Of a DNA stretch of 64,000 nucleotides, positions 16,993 to 25,484 are shown piece by piece. Position numbers and translations under genes: made by a program. Origin of the DNA: Kitasatospora sp. MAP5-34 (lineage in GTDB: Bacteria; Actinomycetota; Actinomycetes; Streptomycetales; Streptomycetaceae); the NCBI RefSeq assembly GCF_029894335.1, contig NZ_JARXZC010000003.1, positions 299,064-363,063 of the forward strand. Reading direction: 5' to 3'. Position 1 is the stretch's first letter. Each line of letters opens with the position of its first letter. Under the pieces are notes generated by a model. That model did no database searches and was not told the origin of the DNA. It saw only the letters and a program-made list of their open reading frames with translations.

Positions 16993-17889
16993 TCAGCCGC
17001 GCGTGCGCTGGGTGACCACGATGCAGCCGAGCACCGCCAGCGCCGTGACCGGCGCGGCCGGGGACGGGTGCTCCCCCAGCACCAGCACCGCCCAGACCAG
17101 GGTCAGCAGCGGCTGGGCGAGCTGCAGCTGACTGGCCTTCGGTACGCCGATCGCCGCCATTCCCCGGTACCAGAGAACGAAACCACCGAACTGGGCGAAC
17201 AACCCGACGTACGCGAGGCCCGTGACGGCGTGCGCCGTGAACCGGACGGGCTCGGCCGCGAGCCCGAGGACGGCGGTAAGCCCCGTCACCGGCAGGGCCG
17301 CGAGCACGCCCCAGCCGATCACCTGCCAGCCCGGCAGCTCCCGCGCGAGACGCCCGCCCTCGGCATATCCCGCCGCGCACACCGCCAGCCCGCCGAACAG
17401 GTACAGGTCCGCGAGGGACGGCCCGCCGTGGCTCTGCTGCACCGTGAACCCGAGGACGACGCCCGCCCCGGCCAGCGCGGCGCACCAGAAGGTGCGGGTC
17501 GGCCGGGCGCCCGTGCGCAGCGCCGACAGCGCTGCGGTCGCCAGCGGGAGGATGCCGATCACGACGGCCGAGTGCGCCGTGGAGGAGGTCCGCAGCGCGA
17601 GCGTGGTGAGCAGCGGGAACCCCACCACGCAGCCCGCCGCCACCACCAGCAGCCCGGACCGGTGCCGGCGGGCAGGGAGCGGCACCCGGCGGACCAGCAG
17701 ACAGAGCCCGGCCACCGCCGCCGCGAGGACGCCGCGCAGGCCGGTCGCCGTCCACGGGCCGAAGCCCTGGAGGGCCCAGGCGGTGGCGGGGAAGCTGAAC
17801 GAGAACGAGAGCACGGCCAGGCCCGCGAGGGTCGTGCCACTGCCGACTGCTATCGCCCTCGACTGAATAGCGCTATCTTGTACTGTCAT
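16993..17889 (-). CDS. DMT/EamA-family transporter divergent from a MocR regulator
   Basis: 298 residues with ten hydrophobic helices. Typical pieces are FSFPATAWALQGFGPWTATGLRG at the first loop, and YVGLFAQFGGFVLWYRGMAAIGVPKASQLQLAQPL, then LGEHPS, in the second EamA repeat. Its ATG overlaps the ATG of the divergent MocR gene inside the palindrome CATG (17887-17890). With TACGCT five bases upstream of the ATG acting as a -10 box, the mRNA would be leaderless. Members beside MocR regulators often carry vitamin B6 vitamers or amines. That role is inference. Confidence 0.85.
   Translation of the reverse strand: MTVQDSAIQSRAIAVGSGTTLAGLAVLSFSFSFPATAWALQGFGPWTATGLRGVLAAAVAGLCLLVRRVPLPARRHRSGLLVVAAGCVVGFPLLTTLALRTSSTAHSAVVIGILPLATAALSALRTGARPTRTFWCAALAGAGVVLGFTVQQSHGGPSLADLYLFGGLAVCAAGYAEGGRLARELPGWQVIGWGVLAALPVTGLTAVLGLAAEPVRFTAHAVTGLAYVGLFAQFGGFVLWYRGMAAIGVPKASQLQLAQPLLTLVWAVLVLGEHPSPAAPVTALAVLGCIVVTQRTRG
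17867..17876. promoter_or_regulatory. Palindrome ATAGCGCTAT between the divergent starts, candidate MocR operator
   Basis: A perfect 10-bp palindrome lies 11-20 bases upstream of the MocR start and overlaps its likely -10 box (TATCTT, 17874-17879). Binding here would block the MocR promoter directly, as expected for autoregulation. Confidence 0.55.
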
Positions 17890-19321
17890 GCACGAGCGTA
17901 GCAGTGTGGGTGAACTGGCGGCCAGGCTCCGGACCGAGCTGGAGCGCTACTCCGTCGGTGAGAAGCTGCCGTCCAGCCGGGCCTTGGTGGAGCGTCTCCA
18001 GGTGAGCCCGGTGACGGTGTCCCGGGCGATCGCCGTGCTGGTCGGGGAGGGGGTGGTGGTCTCCCGTCCCGGCGCCGGGGTGTTCCGCGCCGCGCCGCGC
18101 GCCACGACCGCCGCGCCCCGGGACTTCTCCTGGCAGGAGGTGGCGCTCAGCGCCGAGGCCGGGCAGCCGCCGTCCCGCTCGACCGACGCCTCGGGCGTGC
18201 TGGCCGCGCTCGCCGTACCGCCGCCCGACGTGATCGACCTCAACAGCGGCTATCTGCACCCGTCCCTCCAGCCCGAACGCGCCCTGGCCGCCGCGCTGGC
18301 CCGGGCCGGACGCCGCCCCGGCGCCTGGGAGCGGCCGCCGGTGGACGGCCTGACCGAGCTGCGGGCGTGGTTCGCCCGGGACATCGGCGGGGACATCGCC
18401 ACGTCGGACGTGCTGATCGCGGCGGGCGGGCAGAGCGCGCTCACCACGGCGCTGCGCTCGCTGGTCGCCCCCGGCGCTCCGGTACTGGTCGAGTCCCCCA
18501 CCTACCCGGGCATCCTGGCCGTCGCCCGCGCCGCCGGGCTGCGGCCCGTCCCGGTGCCGGTGGACGGCGACGGCGTCCGGACCGACCTGCTCGCGGACGC
18601 CTTCGCCGCCACCCGCGCCCGCGCGTTCGTCTGCCAACCGCTGTTCCAGAACCCGACCGGCGCCGTGCTCTCCCCCGAACGCCGCCGCGAGGTCCTGCGG
18701 ATCGCCCGGGCCGCCGGAGCGTTCGTCATCGAGGACGACTTCGCCCGCCGCCTGGTCCACGCCGACGCCCCCGCACTGCCCCTACCGCTCGCCGCCGACG
18801 ACCCGGACGGCGTGGTGGTGCACGTCCGCTCGCTCACCAAGGCCGCCTCGCCGAGCCTGCGGGTCAGCGCCCTCACCGCGCGCGGGCCCGCCCTGGAGCG
18901 GCTGCGCGCCGTCCAGGCCGTGGACAGCTTCTTCGTCCCGCGCCCCCTCCAGGAGACCGCGCTCGAACTGGTCGGCTCCCCCGCCTGGGCCCGCCAGCTG
19001 CGCGAACTCGCCACCGCCCTGCGGGACCGCCGCCGGGCCGCCGCCACCGCGCTGCGCCGCACGCTGCCGGACTCGCTCCCGCCACAGCTCCCGTACGGCG
19101 GCTACCACCTCTGGCTCCGGCTGCCCGACGGCCGCGACGAACTCGCGCTCACCGCCGCCGCGCTCCGGGCCGGCGTCGCCGTCACCGCCGGACGCCCGTA
19201 CTTCGCCGCCGAGGCCCCGGCCCCGCACCTGCGGATCAGCTACGCCTGCGCCCCGGGCCCGGCCCAGGTCACCGAGGGCGTCGAACGGCTCACCCGCGCG
19301 TACGGGGAGACGGCGGGCTGA
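17888..19321 (+). CDS. MocR/PdxR-type regulator (GntR wHTH fused to a PLP-dependent aminotransferase fold)
   Basis: 477 residues. The N-terminal 70 residues are a GntR winged helix (LPSSRALVERLQVSPVTVSRAIAVLVGEGVVVSRPGAGVF). From about 110 on comes an aminotransferase class I/II fold. VCQPLFQNPTGAVLSPERR, then FVIEDDFARRLV and VRSLTKAASPSLRVS hold the PLP region, with Lys in SLTKAASPSLR as the likely Schiff-base lysine. MocR proteins sense PLP or amino metabolites and usually control a neighbouring gene. Here that is the transporter sharing its start site. A good -10 (TATCTT) sits so close to the ATG that the transcript would be leaderless. Confidence 0.92.
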   Translation: MHERSSVGELAARLRTELERYSVGEKLPSSRALVERLQVSPVTVSRAIAVLVGEGVVVSRPGAGVFRAAPRATTAAPRDFSWQEVALSAEAGQPPSRSTDASGVLAALAVPPPDVIDLNSGYLHPSLQPERALAAALARAGRRPGAWERPPVDGLTELRAWFARDIGGDIATSDVLIAAGGQSALTTALRSLVAPGAPVLVESPTYPGILAVARAAGLRPVPVPVDGDGVRTDLLADAFAATRARAFVCQPLFQNPTGAVLSPERRREVLRIARAAGAFVIEDDFARRLVHADAPALPLPLAADDPDGVVVHVRSLTKAASPSLRVSALTARGPALERLRAVQAVDSFFVPRPLQETALELVGSPAWARQLRELATALRDRRRAAATALRRTLPDSLPPQLPYGGYHLWLRLPDGRDELALTAAALRAGVAVTAGRPYFAAEAPAPHLRISYACAPGPAQVTEGVERLTRAYGETAG

Positions 19322-19349
19322 CCGGCGGCGACGAACCCCACCACTCGTC

Positions 19350-19937
19350 CTAGCGGACCAGGTTGAGCACTTGGACCAGGTCCACCGAGGCACTGGCCGT
19401 GGCCACTGCCGCAGCCGAGTAACTCCGCAGCCGGGAGCGGGAGTCGGGGAAGGCCAGCGATGCCGCCAGACCGTGGGCGAGAGCGCCGTCCAGTACGGCC
19501 AGCAGCGTCAGGTGTCCGTCGCGGCCCGGGAGGGCGAGGCCGATCTGCCACCACAGGGCCCAGGCCAGCAGGGGGCCGGCCAGCGCGACGAACCAGGAAT
19601 GCCGGAAGCGGAGCAGCCAACCGGCGCCCAGCGCGACCGTCACCAGGATGACGGCGATCCCGGCCAGCGCCAGCCAGGCCTGTTCGGTGAAGGTGAAGGA
19701 CTTCCAGCAGTCCACCCGGGCTCCGGCCCAGGCCGGGGGCAGCGCCCCGCACTGCGGCGAGGAAACGGAGCAGTCGTAACCGGGTTGGGGCGGCGCGCAG
19801 TGCATGGCATACGCCGAGGGGTATGACACAAGGCCGATCAGTACCGCGCCGAGCAGGGCCACCACGCCCTGGTCCCGAAATCGTCTTAATGCGAGCAGAG
19901 TTGGGGGGAACCTGCGCGTCGGAGAGTGGCTGTCCAT
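19350..19937 (-). CDS. Hypothetical integral membrane protein (4 TM)
   Basis: 195 residues starting MDSHSPTRRF. It has about four membrane helices, an extracytoplasmic loop with several cysteines (MHCAPPQPGYDCSVSSPQC and later RVDCWKSF) that may form disulfides, and a C-terminal tail. The reading frame is open well upstream of 19937, but this ATG is the first that precedes hydrophobic sequence sensibly. No family is recognised. The stop is 29 bases from the convergent MocR stop. Confidence 0.65.
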   Translation of the reverse strand: MDSHSPTRRFPPTLLALRRFRDQGVVALLGAVLIGLVSYPSAYAMHCAPPQPGYDCSVSSPQCGALPPAWAGARVDCWKSFTFTEQAWLALAGIAVILVTVALGAGWLLRFRHSWFVALAGPLLAWALWWQIGLALPGRDGHLTLLAVLDGALAHGLAASLAFPDSRSRLRSYSAAAVATASASVDLVQVLNLVR

Positions 19938-20024
19938 GGCGGTCGGATGTACTGCGACGCCGCCCGGTTCCACCCGCCCGGAAACCCGGTGGCGGCCCGG
20001 TCGGGCCAGTGTTGGAATGACCGA

Positions 20025-20804
20025 ATGATGGATCATGATGCGGTGCTCGCCCTGTTCGACCGGCAGCTGCGACGGGAGGCACCGGCCGACTCCCCCGCCA
20101 CCCGGATCGAGCGGGTGGGCGGTGTGGTGCGGCACGTCGCGACCGACGGCGCCTGGCACGGGGTCGTCTGGTCCGGTCTGGACGAGTCCACGGCGGACGC
20201 GGAGATCGCGGCGCAGGTACGCTACTTCGCCTCGCTGGGCGGCGAGTTCGAGTGGAAGTCGTACTCCCACGACCAGCCTGCGGACCTCGGTGAACGGCTC
20301 GTGACGGCCGGGTTCACGCCCGAACCCGAGGAGACGCTGATGATCGCCCGGATCGGCGACCTGCCCACCGGCGCCGAGCTGCCCGAGGGCGTCCACCTGC
20401 ACCGGGTGACCGATCCGGCCGGGGTCGATCTCGTCGCGGACGTGCACGAGCAGGCGTTCGGCACCAGCAGCACCCGGCTGCGGAGCCGGCTGCTCGCCCA
20501 GCTGGAGCAGAGCCCGGACACCGTGAGCATGGTCGTCGCGATGGCCGGTGACCTGCCGGTCTGCGCGGCCCGGATGGAGCTCTACCCCGGCACCGAGTTC
20601 GCCGGCCTCTGGGGCGGCGGCACCGTACCCGCCTGGCGGGGGCGGGGCATCTACCGCGCCCTGATCGCCCACCGCGCCGCCCTGGCCGCCGGGCTCGGCT
20701 ACCACTACCTGCAGGTCGACGCCTCCAGCCAGAGCCGCCCGATCCTGCAGCGGCTCGGCTTCGCCGCCCTGAGCACCACGACCCCGTACCTGTACAACTG
20801 CTGA
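20025..20804 (+). CDS. GNAT-family N-acetyltransferase
   Basis: 259 residues from ATG 20025 (MMDHDAVLALFDRQL). The C-terminal half carries the acetyl-CoA motif A, GGGTVPAWRGRGIYRALIAHR, followed by LGYHYLQVDASSQSRPILQRLGF, the motif-B strand and helix. The N-terminal half (about 100 residues) is a degenerate second GNAT-like domain (EFEWKSYSHDQPADLGERL). Substrate unknown. It is divergent from the membrane protein gene. Confidence 0.85.
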   Translation: MMDHDAVLALFDRQLRREAPADSPATRIERVGGVVRHVATDGAWHGVVWSGLDESTADAEIAAQVRYFASLGGEFEWKSYSHDQPADLGERLVTAGFTPEPEETLMIARIGDLPTGAELPEGVHLHRVTDPAGVDLVADVHEQAFGTSSTRLRSRLLAQLEQSPDTVSMVVAMAGDLPVCAARMELYPGTEFAGLWGGGTVPAWRGRGIYRALIAHRAALAAGLGYHYLQVDASSQSRPILQRLGFAALSTTTPYLYNC

Positions 20805-20866
20805 GAGCCTGTGTCCGACCCGCGCCGCGGTGGCACGGCGATCCACCACCGCGCCACACTTGCACT

Positions 20867-21757
20867 GTGCCGGAGCTGCCCGAGGTCCAAGCCCTGGCCG
20901 AGCGCATGACCGCCGCCTGCGCCGGCCGTTCGATCGCCCACGTCGAGGTGCTCTCGTTCCAGGTGCTGAAGACCTTCGACCCGCCGATCTCGGCTCTGGA
21001 CGGGCAGCCCGTCGCCGGGGTGGGGCGGCACGGGAAGTTCCTCGATCTGAGCACGGGCGACCTCAGCACGGGCGACGGCCCGGGCCTGCACCTGGTCCTG
21101 CACCTCGCCCGGGCCGGCTGGGTGCGGCACCGGGATTCGTTCCCCGCCCGTACCGAGCCGCTCCGCGCCGGACGCGGCCCGCTGGCCCTGCGGCTGACCC
21201 TGGACGACGGCTCCGGCTTCGACGTCACCGAGCAGGGCACCACCAAGCGGCTCGCCGCGTACCTGGTCAGCGACCCACGGCTGGTCCCGGGGATCTCCCG
21301 GCTGGGGGTCGACCCGCTCTCCGAGGACTTCACCCCGGACGTGCTGACCGCCCTGACGGCCGCCGCGCACCACCGGCTCAAGACCGTGCTGACCGACCAG
21401 ACCGTGCTGGCGGGCATCGGCAACGCCTACTCGGACGAGATCCTGCACGCCGCCCGGCTCTCCCCCTACGCGCTGGCGCCGTCGCTCGGCGAGGAGGAGC
21501 ACCACCGCCTGTACGTGGCGATCCGGGAGGTGCTCGGCGAGGCGCTCGACCGGGCCCGGTCCACCACCGCCGACGCCCTCAAGGCCGAGAAGAAGGCCGG
21601 GCTCGCGGTGCACGGCCGGGTCGGCGAGACCTGCCCGCGCTGCGGGGACACCGTCCGGTCGGTGGTCTTCTCGGAGTCCTCGCTCCAGTACTGCCCGACC
21701 TGCCAGACCGGCGGCCGGGTGCTGGCGGACCGCAGGCTCTCGCGCCTGCTGAAGTGA
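20867..21757 (+). CDS. Fpg/Nei-family DNA glycosylase (AP lyase)
   Basis: 296 residues. The GTG-initiated N-terminus PELPEV supplies the catalytic proline and glutamate after removal of Met. The H2TH region is DQTVLAGIGNAYSDEILHAARL, and the zinc finger is CPRCG...YCPTCQ near the end. A short in-frame duplication (LSTGDLSTGDG, about residues 61-71) sits in the first domain. The enzyme excises oxidised bases and nicks the abasic site. Whether it is Fpg-like (8-oxoG) or Nei-like (pyrimidines) cannot be settled by eye. The divergent zinc finger suggests the actinobacterial Nei-type group. Confidence 0.9.
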   Translation: MPELPEVQALAERMTAACAGRSIAHVEVLSFQVLKTFDPPISALDGQPVAGVGRHGKFLDLSTGDLSTGDGPGLHLVLHLARAGWVRHRDSFPARTEPLRAGRGPLALRLTLDDGSGFDVTEQGTTKRLAAYLVSDPRLVPGISRLGVDPLSEDFTPDVLTALTAAAHHRLKTVLTDQTVLAGIGNAYSDEILHAARLSPYALAPSLGEEEHHRLYVAIREVLGEALDRARSTTADALKAEKKAGLAVHGRVGETCPRCGDTVRSVVFSESSLQYCPTCQTGGRVLADRRLSRLLK

Positions 21758-21815
21758 CGCCCGCCTGCGGTTCCTGCGGTTCCTGTAGTTCCAGCTCCGG
21801 TTCCGGTTGCTGCGA

Positions 21816-22655
21816 TCAGGCGGCCTTGCGGGCGACGCCGGCCCAGTAGTACGCGGCCTCGGGGTCGGCGGGGGGCTCGCCGTCCGGGCGCCAGGCCATC
21901 ACCGGCACGATGCCCGGCTCCAGCAGCTCCCAGTCCGCGAAGAACCGGCCCACTCCGGCCCGGGTACGCGGCTCCAAGGTCATCCGGCCCTCACCCTCGG
22001 CGTCGACCACCGCCCCGACGGCGTCGGGGTCGAAGTCCGCCGTGACGTGCGAGATGGCGACGCAGCTGCCGACCGGGAGGGCGTCGAGGATGACGCCGAC
22101 CTGCCGCCACGGGTCGTCCGCATCGGCGACCAGCATCAGGACGCCCAGCAGCATCAGGCCCACCGGCTCGTCCAGGTCGAGCACCTCGCGGAGGGTGGGG
22201 TGGTCCAGGATCGCCTTCGGGTCGCAGAGGTCGGCGTGGAGGTAGGCCGTCCGGCCGACCGGCGTGCTGCTCATCAGCGCGCGGGCATGGGCCAGCACGA
22301 TGGGATCGTTGTCGACGTACACCACCCGGGCCGCCGGGTCGGCCAGTTGGGCCACCTCGTGGGTGTTGCCCTCGGTCGGGATGCCCGTCCCGATGTCGAG
22401 GAACTGGCGGATCCCCTGCTCACGGACCAGATGGCGGACCGCACGGCCGAGGAAGCGGCGGTTCTCCCGGGCCATCGTGCGGATGGTCGGGATCAGCCGC
22501 TCGACGGCGTCGCCGAGCTCGCGGTCCGGGGCGAAGTTCGTCTTCCCGCCGAGCCAGTGGTCGTACATGCGGGCCGAGTGAGCAACGCTGGTGTCGATCG
22601 CCGGGGGCTCCCAGCTGGGTTCCGGCTCCAGCCGGGCCCACAGTTCGTTCGACAT
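21816..22655 (-). CDS. SAM-dependent methyltransferase, actinobacterial DUF574 type
   Basis: 279 residues starting MSNELWARLEPEPSW. The frame is open farther upstream, but the family begins here. Family hallmarks are ARMYDHWLGGKTNFAPDRE near residue 30, the SAM loop LDIGTGIPTEGNTHEVAQ, the acidic strand end VYVDNDPIVLAHARAL, and ISHVTADF. These S-adenosyl methyltransferases are numerous in Streptomyces and their substrates are mostly unknown. It is convergent with the glycosylase gene. Confidence 0.88.
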   Translation of the reverse strand: MSNELWARLEPEPSWEPPAIDTSVAHSARMYDHWLGGKTNFAPDRELGDAVERLIPTIRTMARENRRFLGRAVRHLVREQGIRQFLDIGTGIPTEGNTHEVAQLADPAARVVYVDNDPIVLAHARALMSSTPVGRTAYLHADLCDPKAILDHPTLREVLDLDEPVGLMLLGVLMLVADADDPWRQVGVILDALPVGSCVAISHVTADFDPDAVGAVVDAEGEGRMTLEPRTRAGVGRFFADWELLEPGIVPVMAWRPDGEPPADPEAAYYWAGVARKAA

Positions 22656-22867
22656 GCGTGCCTCCACAACGTTGATCACCAAGCCTGCCACGCGAACTGA
22701 GACGCCGACAAGTCTGTCCGGCTGAACAGGATTCAACACGGTCGGGCAGGGCCGATCGCTCCTGCCCAGGTTGTCCGTGACGGTCAACGTGACGGTGTGG
22801 CAGGAGGCTTCAGGCCGCCCGTGACCTGCGGATCTGTGCTACACAGGAGGTAATCAAAGGGGCCCAC

Positions 22868-24010
22868 GTGCACCAGCTCAACCTCGGAGTAATGGCCCAG
22901 TCACGCAAAGAGAACGAGCGTCGACTGCCGATTCATCCCGCACACTTCGAGCGGATCGACCCCGACCTCCAGGGGCGCATCTATCTTGAACACGGCTACG
23001 GCGAGCGCTTCGGCATCCCGGACGCGCAACTGGCGCACCTGGTCGCCGGATTCCGCTCACACGCCGAACTCGTCGCCGAATGCGACGTCATCCTGCTCGC
23101 CAAGCCGCAGTCGGAGGACCTCGCGGAACTGCGCGAGAGACAGGTCCTCTGGGGCTGGCCGCACTGCGTCCAGGACGAGAAGGTCACCCAGCAGGCGATC
23201 GACCGCCGGCTGACGCTGATCGCCTTCGAGGCGATGAACCACTGGACCAACGACGGCTCGTTCAACCTGCACGTCTTCCACAAGAACAACGAGCTGGCCG
23301 GCTACTCCTCGGTACTGCACGCCTTGCAGCTCATCGGTTCGACCGGCGACTACGGCCGTCGGCTCCGCGCAGCCGTCCTGGGCTTCGGCGCTACGGCCCG
23401 AGGCGCGGTGACGGCCCTGAGCGCCCTCGGCGTGCACGACGTGGACGTCCTCACCCAGCGTGGCGTCACCGCCGTCAGCTCACCGATCCACTCGGCGCGG
23501 ATCGTGCAGTTCGACCGCGACGAAGCGGACGCCCGACGCAGCTACGCCCTCACCGACGACGGCCGGGTGCCGCTGGCCGGGTTCCTCGCCGAGCACGACA
23601 TCATCGTCAACTGCGTACTGCAGGACACCGATGCGCCGCTGACCTTCCTCAGCGAGGAGGACCTCGGGCTGCTCGCACCGGGCACCCTCGTCATCGACGT
23701 GTCCTGCGACGAAGGCATGGGCTTCACCTGGGCGCGGCCCACGTCGTTCACCGACCCGATGTTCACCGTCGGCGACAACGTCCGCTACTACGGCGTGGAC
23801 CACAGCCCGTCCTACCTCTGGGACTCAGCGACCTGGGAGAACAGCGAGGCCCTGCTCCCCTTCCTCCGGGCGGTACTCAGCGGCCCCGGCACCTGGCAGT
23901 CCAACGAGACCCTCCGGCGCGCCATCGAGATCCAGGACGGCGTCATCCGCAATCCCAACATCCTCTCCTTCCAGCACCGTTCGGCGGAGTACCCCCACCC
24001 GCACGCCTGA
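22868..24010 (+). CDS. Alanine dehydrogenase/PNT-family oxidoreductase, possibly N5-(carboxyethyl)ornithine synthase-like
   Basis: 380 residues from GTG 22868, with AAAGGGG five bases ahead and an AGGAGGT farther up. The N-terminal domain (MAQSRKENERRLPIHP, EHGYGERFGI) and NAD-binding domain (AAVLGFGATARGAVTALSALG) are those of alanine dehydrogenase/transhydrogenase proteins. FEAMNHW and the sequence around VIDVSCDEGMGF resemble the carboxyethylornithine-synthase and lysine-related branch rather than classical Ald. The reaction would be NAD(P)H-dependent reductive coupling or deamination of an amino acid with pyruvate. It ends at a strong hairpin. Confidence 0.75.
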   Translation: MHQLNLGVMAQSRKENERRLPIHPAHFERIDPDLQGRIYLEHGYGERFGIPDAQLAHLVAGFRSHAELVAECDVILLAKPQSEDLAELRERQVLWGWPHCVQDEKVTQQAIDRRLTLIAFEAMNHWTNDGSFNLHVFHKNNELAGYSSVLHALQLIGSTGDYGRRLRAAVLGFGATARGAVTALSALGVHDVDVLTQRGVTAVSSPIHSARIVQFDRDEADARRSYALTDDGRVPLAGFLAEHDIIVNCVLQDTDAPLTFLSEEDLGLLAPGTLVIDVSCDEGMGFTWARPTSFTDPMFTVGDNVRYYGVDHSPSYLWDSATWENSEALLPFLRAVLSGPGTWQSNETLRRAIEIQDGVIRNPNILSFQHRSAEYPHPHA

Positions 24011-25471
24011 ACCACCTGCTGACCTGCCGCCGGCCTCCCGCCCCACTGGGGCGACGGAGGCCGGCGGCAGGTCCGGAGACCCACGAAGCGCGGCTGCCCC
24101 GGGACGGAGGCCGGGAGCGGCTGAGTGCTCCGCAGCGCTCTCCAGCACGTCGAGCGCTGCGCACCAGAGCCGGGGGAGGTCCGGGCCGCCCGGGACTGCG
24201 GTGTCGGTGAGGAAGGTCAGCGAGAGCCGGCCGCGGTGGGTGGTCCAGGCCACGAAGAGCGGCTGCCCCGGGACGGAGACCGGGAGCGGGAGGACAGCGG
24301 CGACGGGCTCACCGGCGAAGGCCAGCGGCTTGCGTAGGCGGACGTCGGCCAGGGTCAGCGGGGTGTAGCGGGGGTCGATGCTGCGGCTGAGGCTCAGACT
24401 CCCGCACCAGTAGGGCATCTTCTGGTAGAGGACGCGGTGCCGCCGGCCCAGCTCGGCGAAGCGGGCGAAGGTGACCTGCTCCCGCAGCAGCCGCAGTTGT
24501 TCCAGCGGGGACGGCTCCGAGCACGGCAGCGGAACGCTCGCGACACCACTGCAGTTGCCGAGCCGCCGGTAAAGCCCGCCGGCCGGCCGCACGCTGACCG
24601 CGAGCGTCGCCCGCAGGCCGGGCCCCGGGGCTGCCCAGTCGGCCGGGTGCCAGGTGCGCAGGGCGGCGGTGAGGACGGCGAGGCAGATCTGGTTGACGTT
24701 CGCGCCGGTGGCCCGGCCGATCCCGTACAGCCGGGTCAGCTCGACCCCGGCGGTGTACGCGACGCGCCGGTCGCCCAACTGGCTGTCCGGCGCTACGTCC
24801 AGCGCCGACCAGCGGGTGGTACGCCGCATGGGCGGGAGCAGCTCCTTCAGCAGCGCCGCGTTCCAGCGCAGCGGCTCGTCCGGTACGACTGCGGGGAGCT
24901 CGCTCCCGGGCGAGGACAGGGGTCCGGACGGCAGTGGTACCGGCAGTGGTACCGGCAGTGACACCGGGGGCGGGCCGAAGAGCCGTTCGACGGTCTCGGC
25001 TGCCGCCAGGCCGTCCTGGAAGGCGTGGTGTGCCCGGTAGCAGAGCGCGAAGCCGCTCGGCCGCCGTACCAGCCAGATGCCCCAGAGTGGGCGGTCCCTG
25101 GGCAGGGGCCGGTCGAGCAGCTCCGTCAGGACCTCGTCGGGGCCGCCGAGGCTGCCGGGCTCCAGGTGGTGTTCGTGGACGTGCCGGCGGAGGTCGAACG
25201 ACGGGTCGGGCTCCCAGCGGGGGCGCCGGGGTGATCCGCCGATCCGGAAGGTGAGTTCGGGCGTGGTGGTGAGCCGGGCGCGCAGGTGGTCGACCAGCTG
25301 TTCCATGGTCGGCGGCTCACCGTCCAGCAGCAGCGACAGTCCCAGGTGCATGGCCGAATCGCCGCCCCGGCGCGCGAGTTCGAGCAGGATGCGATCCTGC
25401 ACGGACAGCACGGGCGGCGGTGGCGGAGCCTGCGGGGTGGCGGCCACCACCTGGTTCAGGACAGCGGACAT
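23825..25471 (-). CDS. WS/DGAT-type (condensation-fold) acyltransferase with an odd C-terminal extension
   Basis: 548 residues from the ATG complementary to 25469-25471. The acyltransferase motif HHxxxDG is intact as YRAHHAFQDGLAAAE near residue 157. The preceding LDRPLPRDRPLWGIWLV and following NVNQICLAVLTAALR fit wax-ester-synthase/diacylglycerol acyltransferases. In this family the enzyme moves an acyl group from CoA (here perhaps from the ACP) to a hydroxyl. Homology-like sequence ends near residue 450. The last roughly 95 residues are low complexity, pass through the terminator hairpin and overlap the convergent gene by 186 bases. Its start lies 13 bases from the ketosynthase stop: the last gene of the operon. 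Confidence 0.8.
   Translation of the reverse strand: MSAVLNQVVAATPQAPPPPPVLSVQDRILLELARRGGDSAMHLGLSLLLDGEPPTMEQLVDHLRARLTTTPELTFRIGGSPRRPRWEPDPSFDLRRHVHEHHLEPGSLGGPDEVLTELLDRPLPRDRPLWGIWLVRRPSGFALCYRAHHAFQDGLAAAETVERLFGPPPVSLPVPLPVPLPSGPLSSPGSELPAVVPDEPLRWNAALLKELLPPMRRTTRWSALDVAPDSQLGDRRVAYTAGVELTRLYGIGRATGANVNQICLAVLTAALRTWHPADWAAPGPGLRATLAVSVRPAGGLYRRLGNCSGVASVPLPCSEPSPLEQLRLLREQVTFARFAELGRRHRVLYQKMPYWCGSLSLSRSIDPRYTPLTLADVRLRKPLAFAGEPVAAVLPLPVSVPGQPLFVAWTTHRGRLSLTFLTDTAVPGGPDLPRLWCAALDVLESAAEHSAAPGLRPGAAALRGSPDLPPASVAPVGREAGGRSAGGSGVRVGVLRRTVLEGEDVGIADDAVLDLDGAPEGLVGLPGAGAAEYRPEEGEQGLAVLPGR
24022..24072 (+). terminator. Long two-part terminator hairpin
   Basis: ACCTGCCGCCGGCCTCC (24022-24038) pairs perfectly with GGAGGCCGGCGGCAGGT (to 24072). 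CGCCCC/GGGGCG forms the inner stem around ACT. It follows the alanine dehydrogenase-type gene but also falls inside the 3' part of the opposite-strand acyltransferase frame. Confidence 0.85.
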
Positions 25472-25484
25472 GACGGCCTTTCGG

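Noticed and set aside
23825..24010. Treating the acyltransferase/dehydrogenase overlap as two functional overlapping domains
   Set aside because: The acyltransferase tail there is low complexity and matches nothing. The dehydrogenase coding is clear. More likely read-through or a lost stop.
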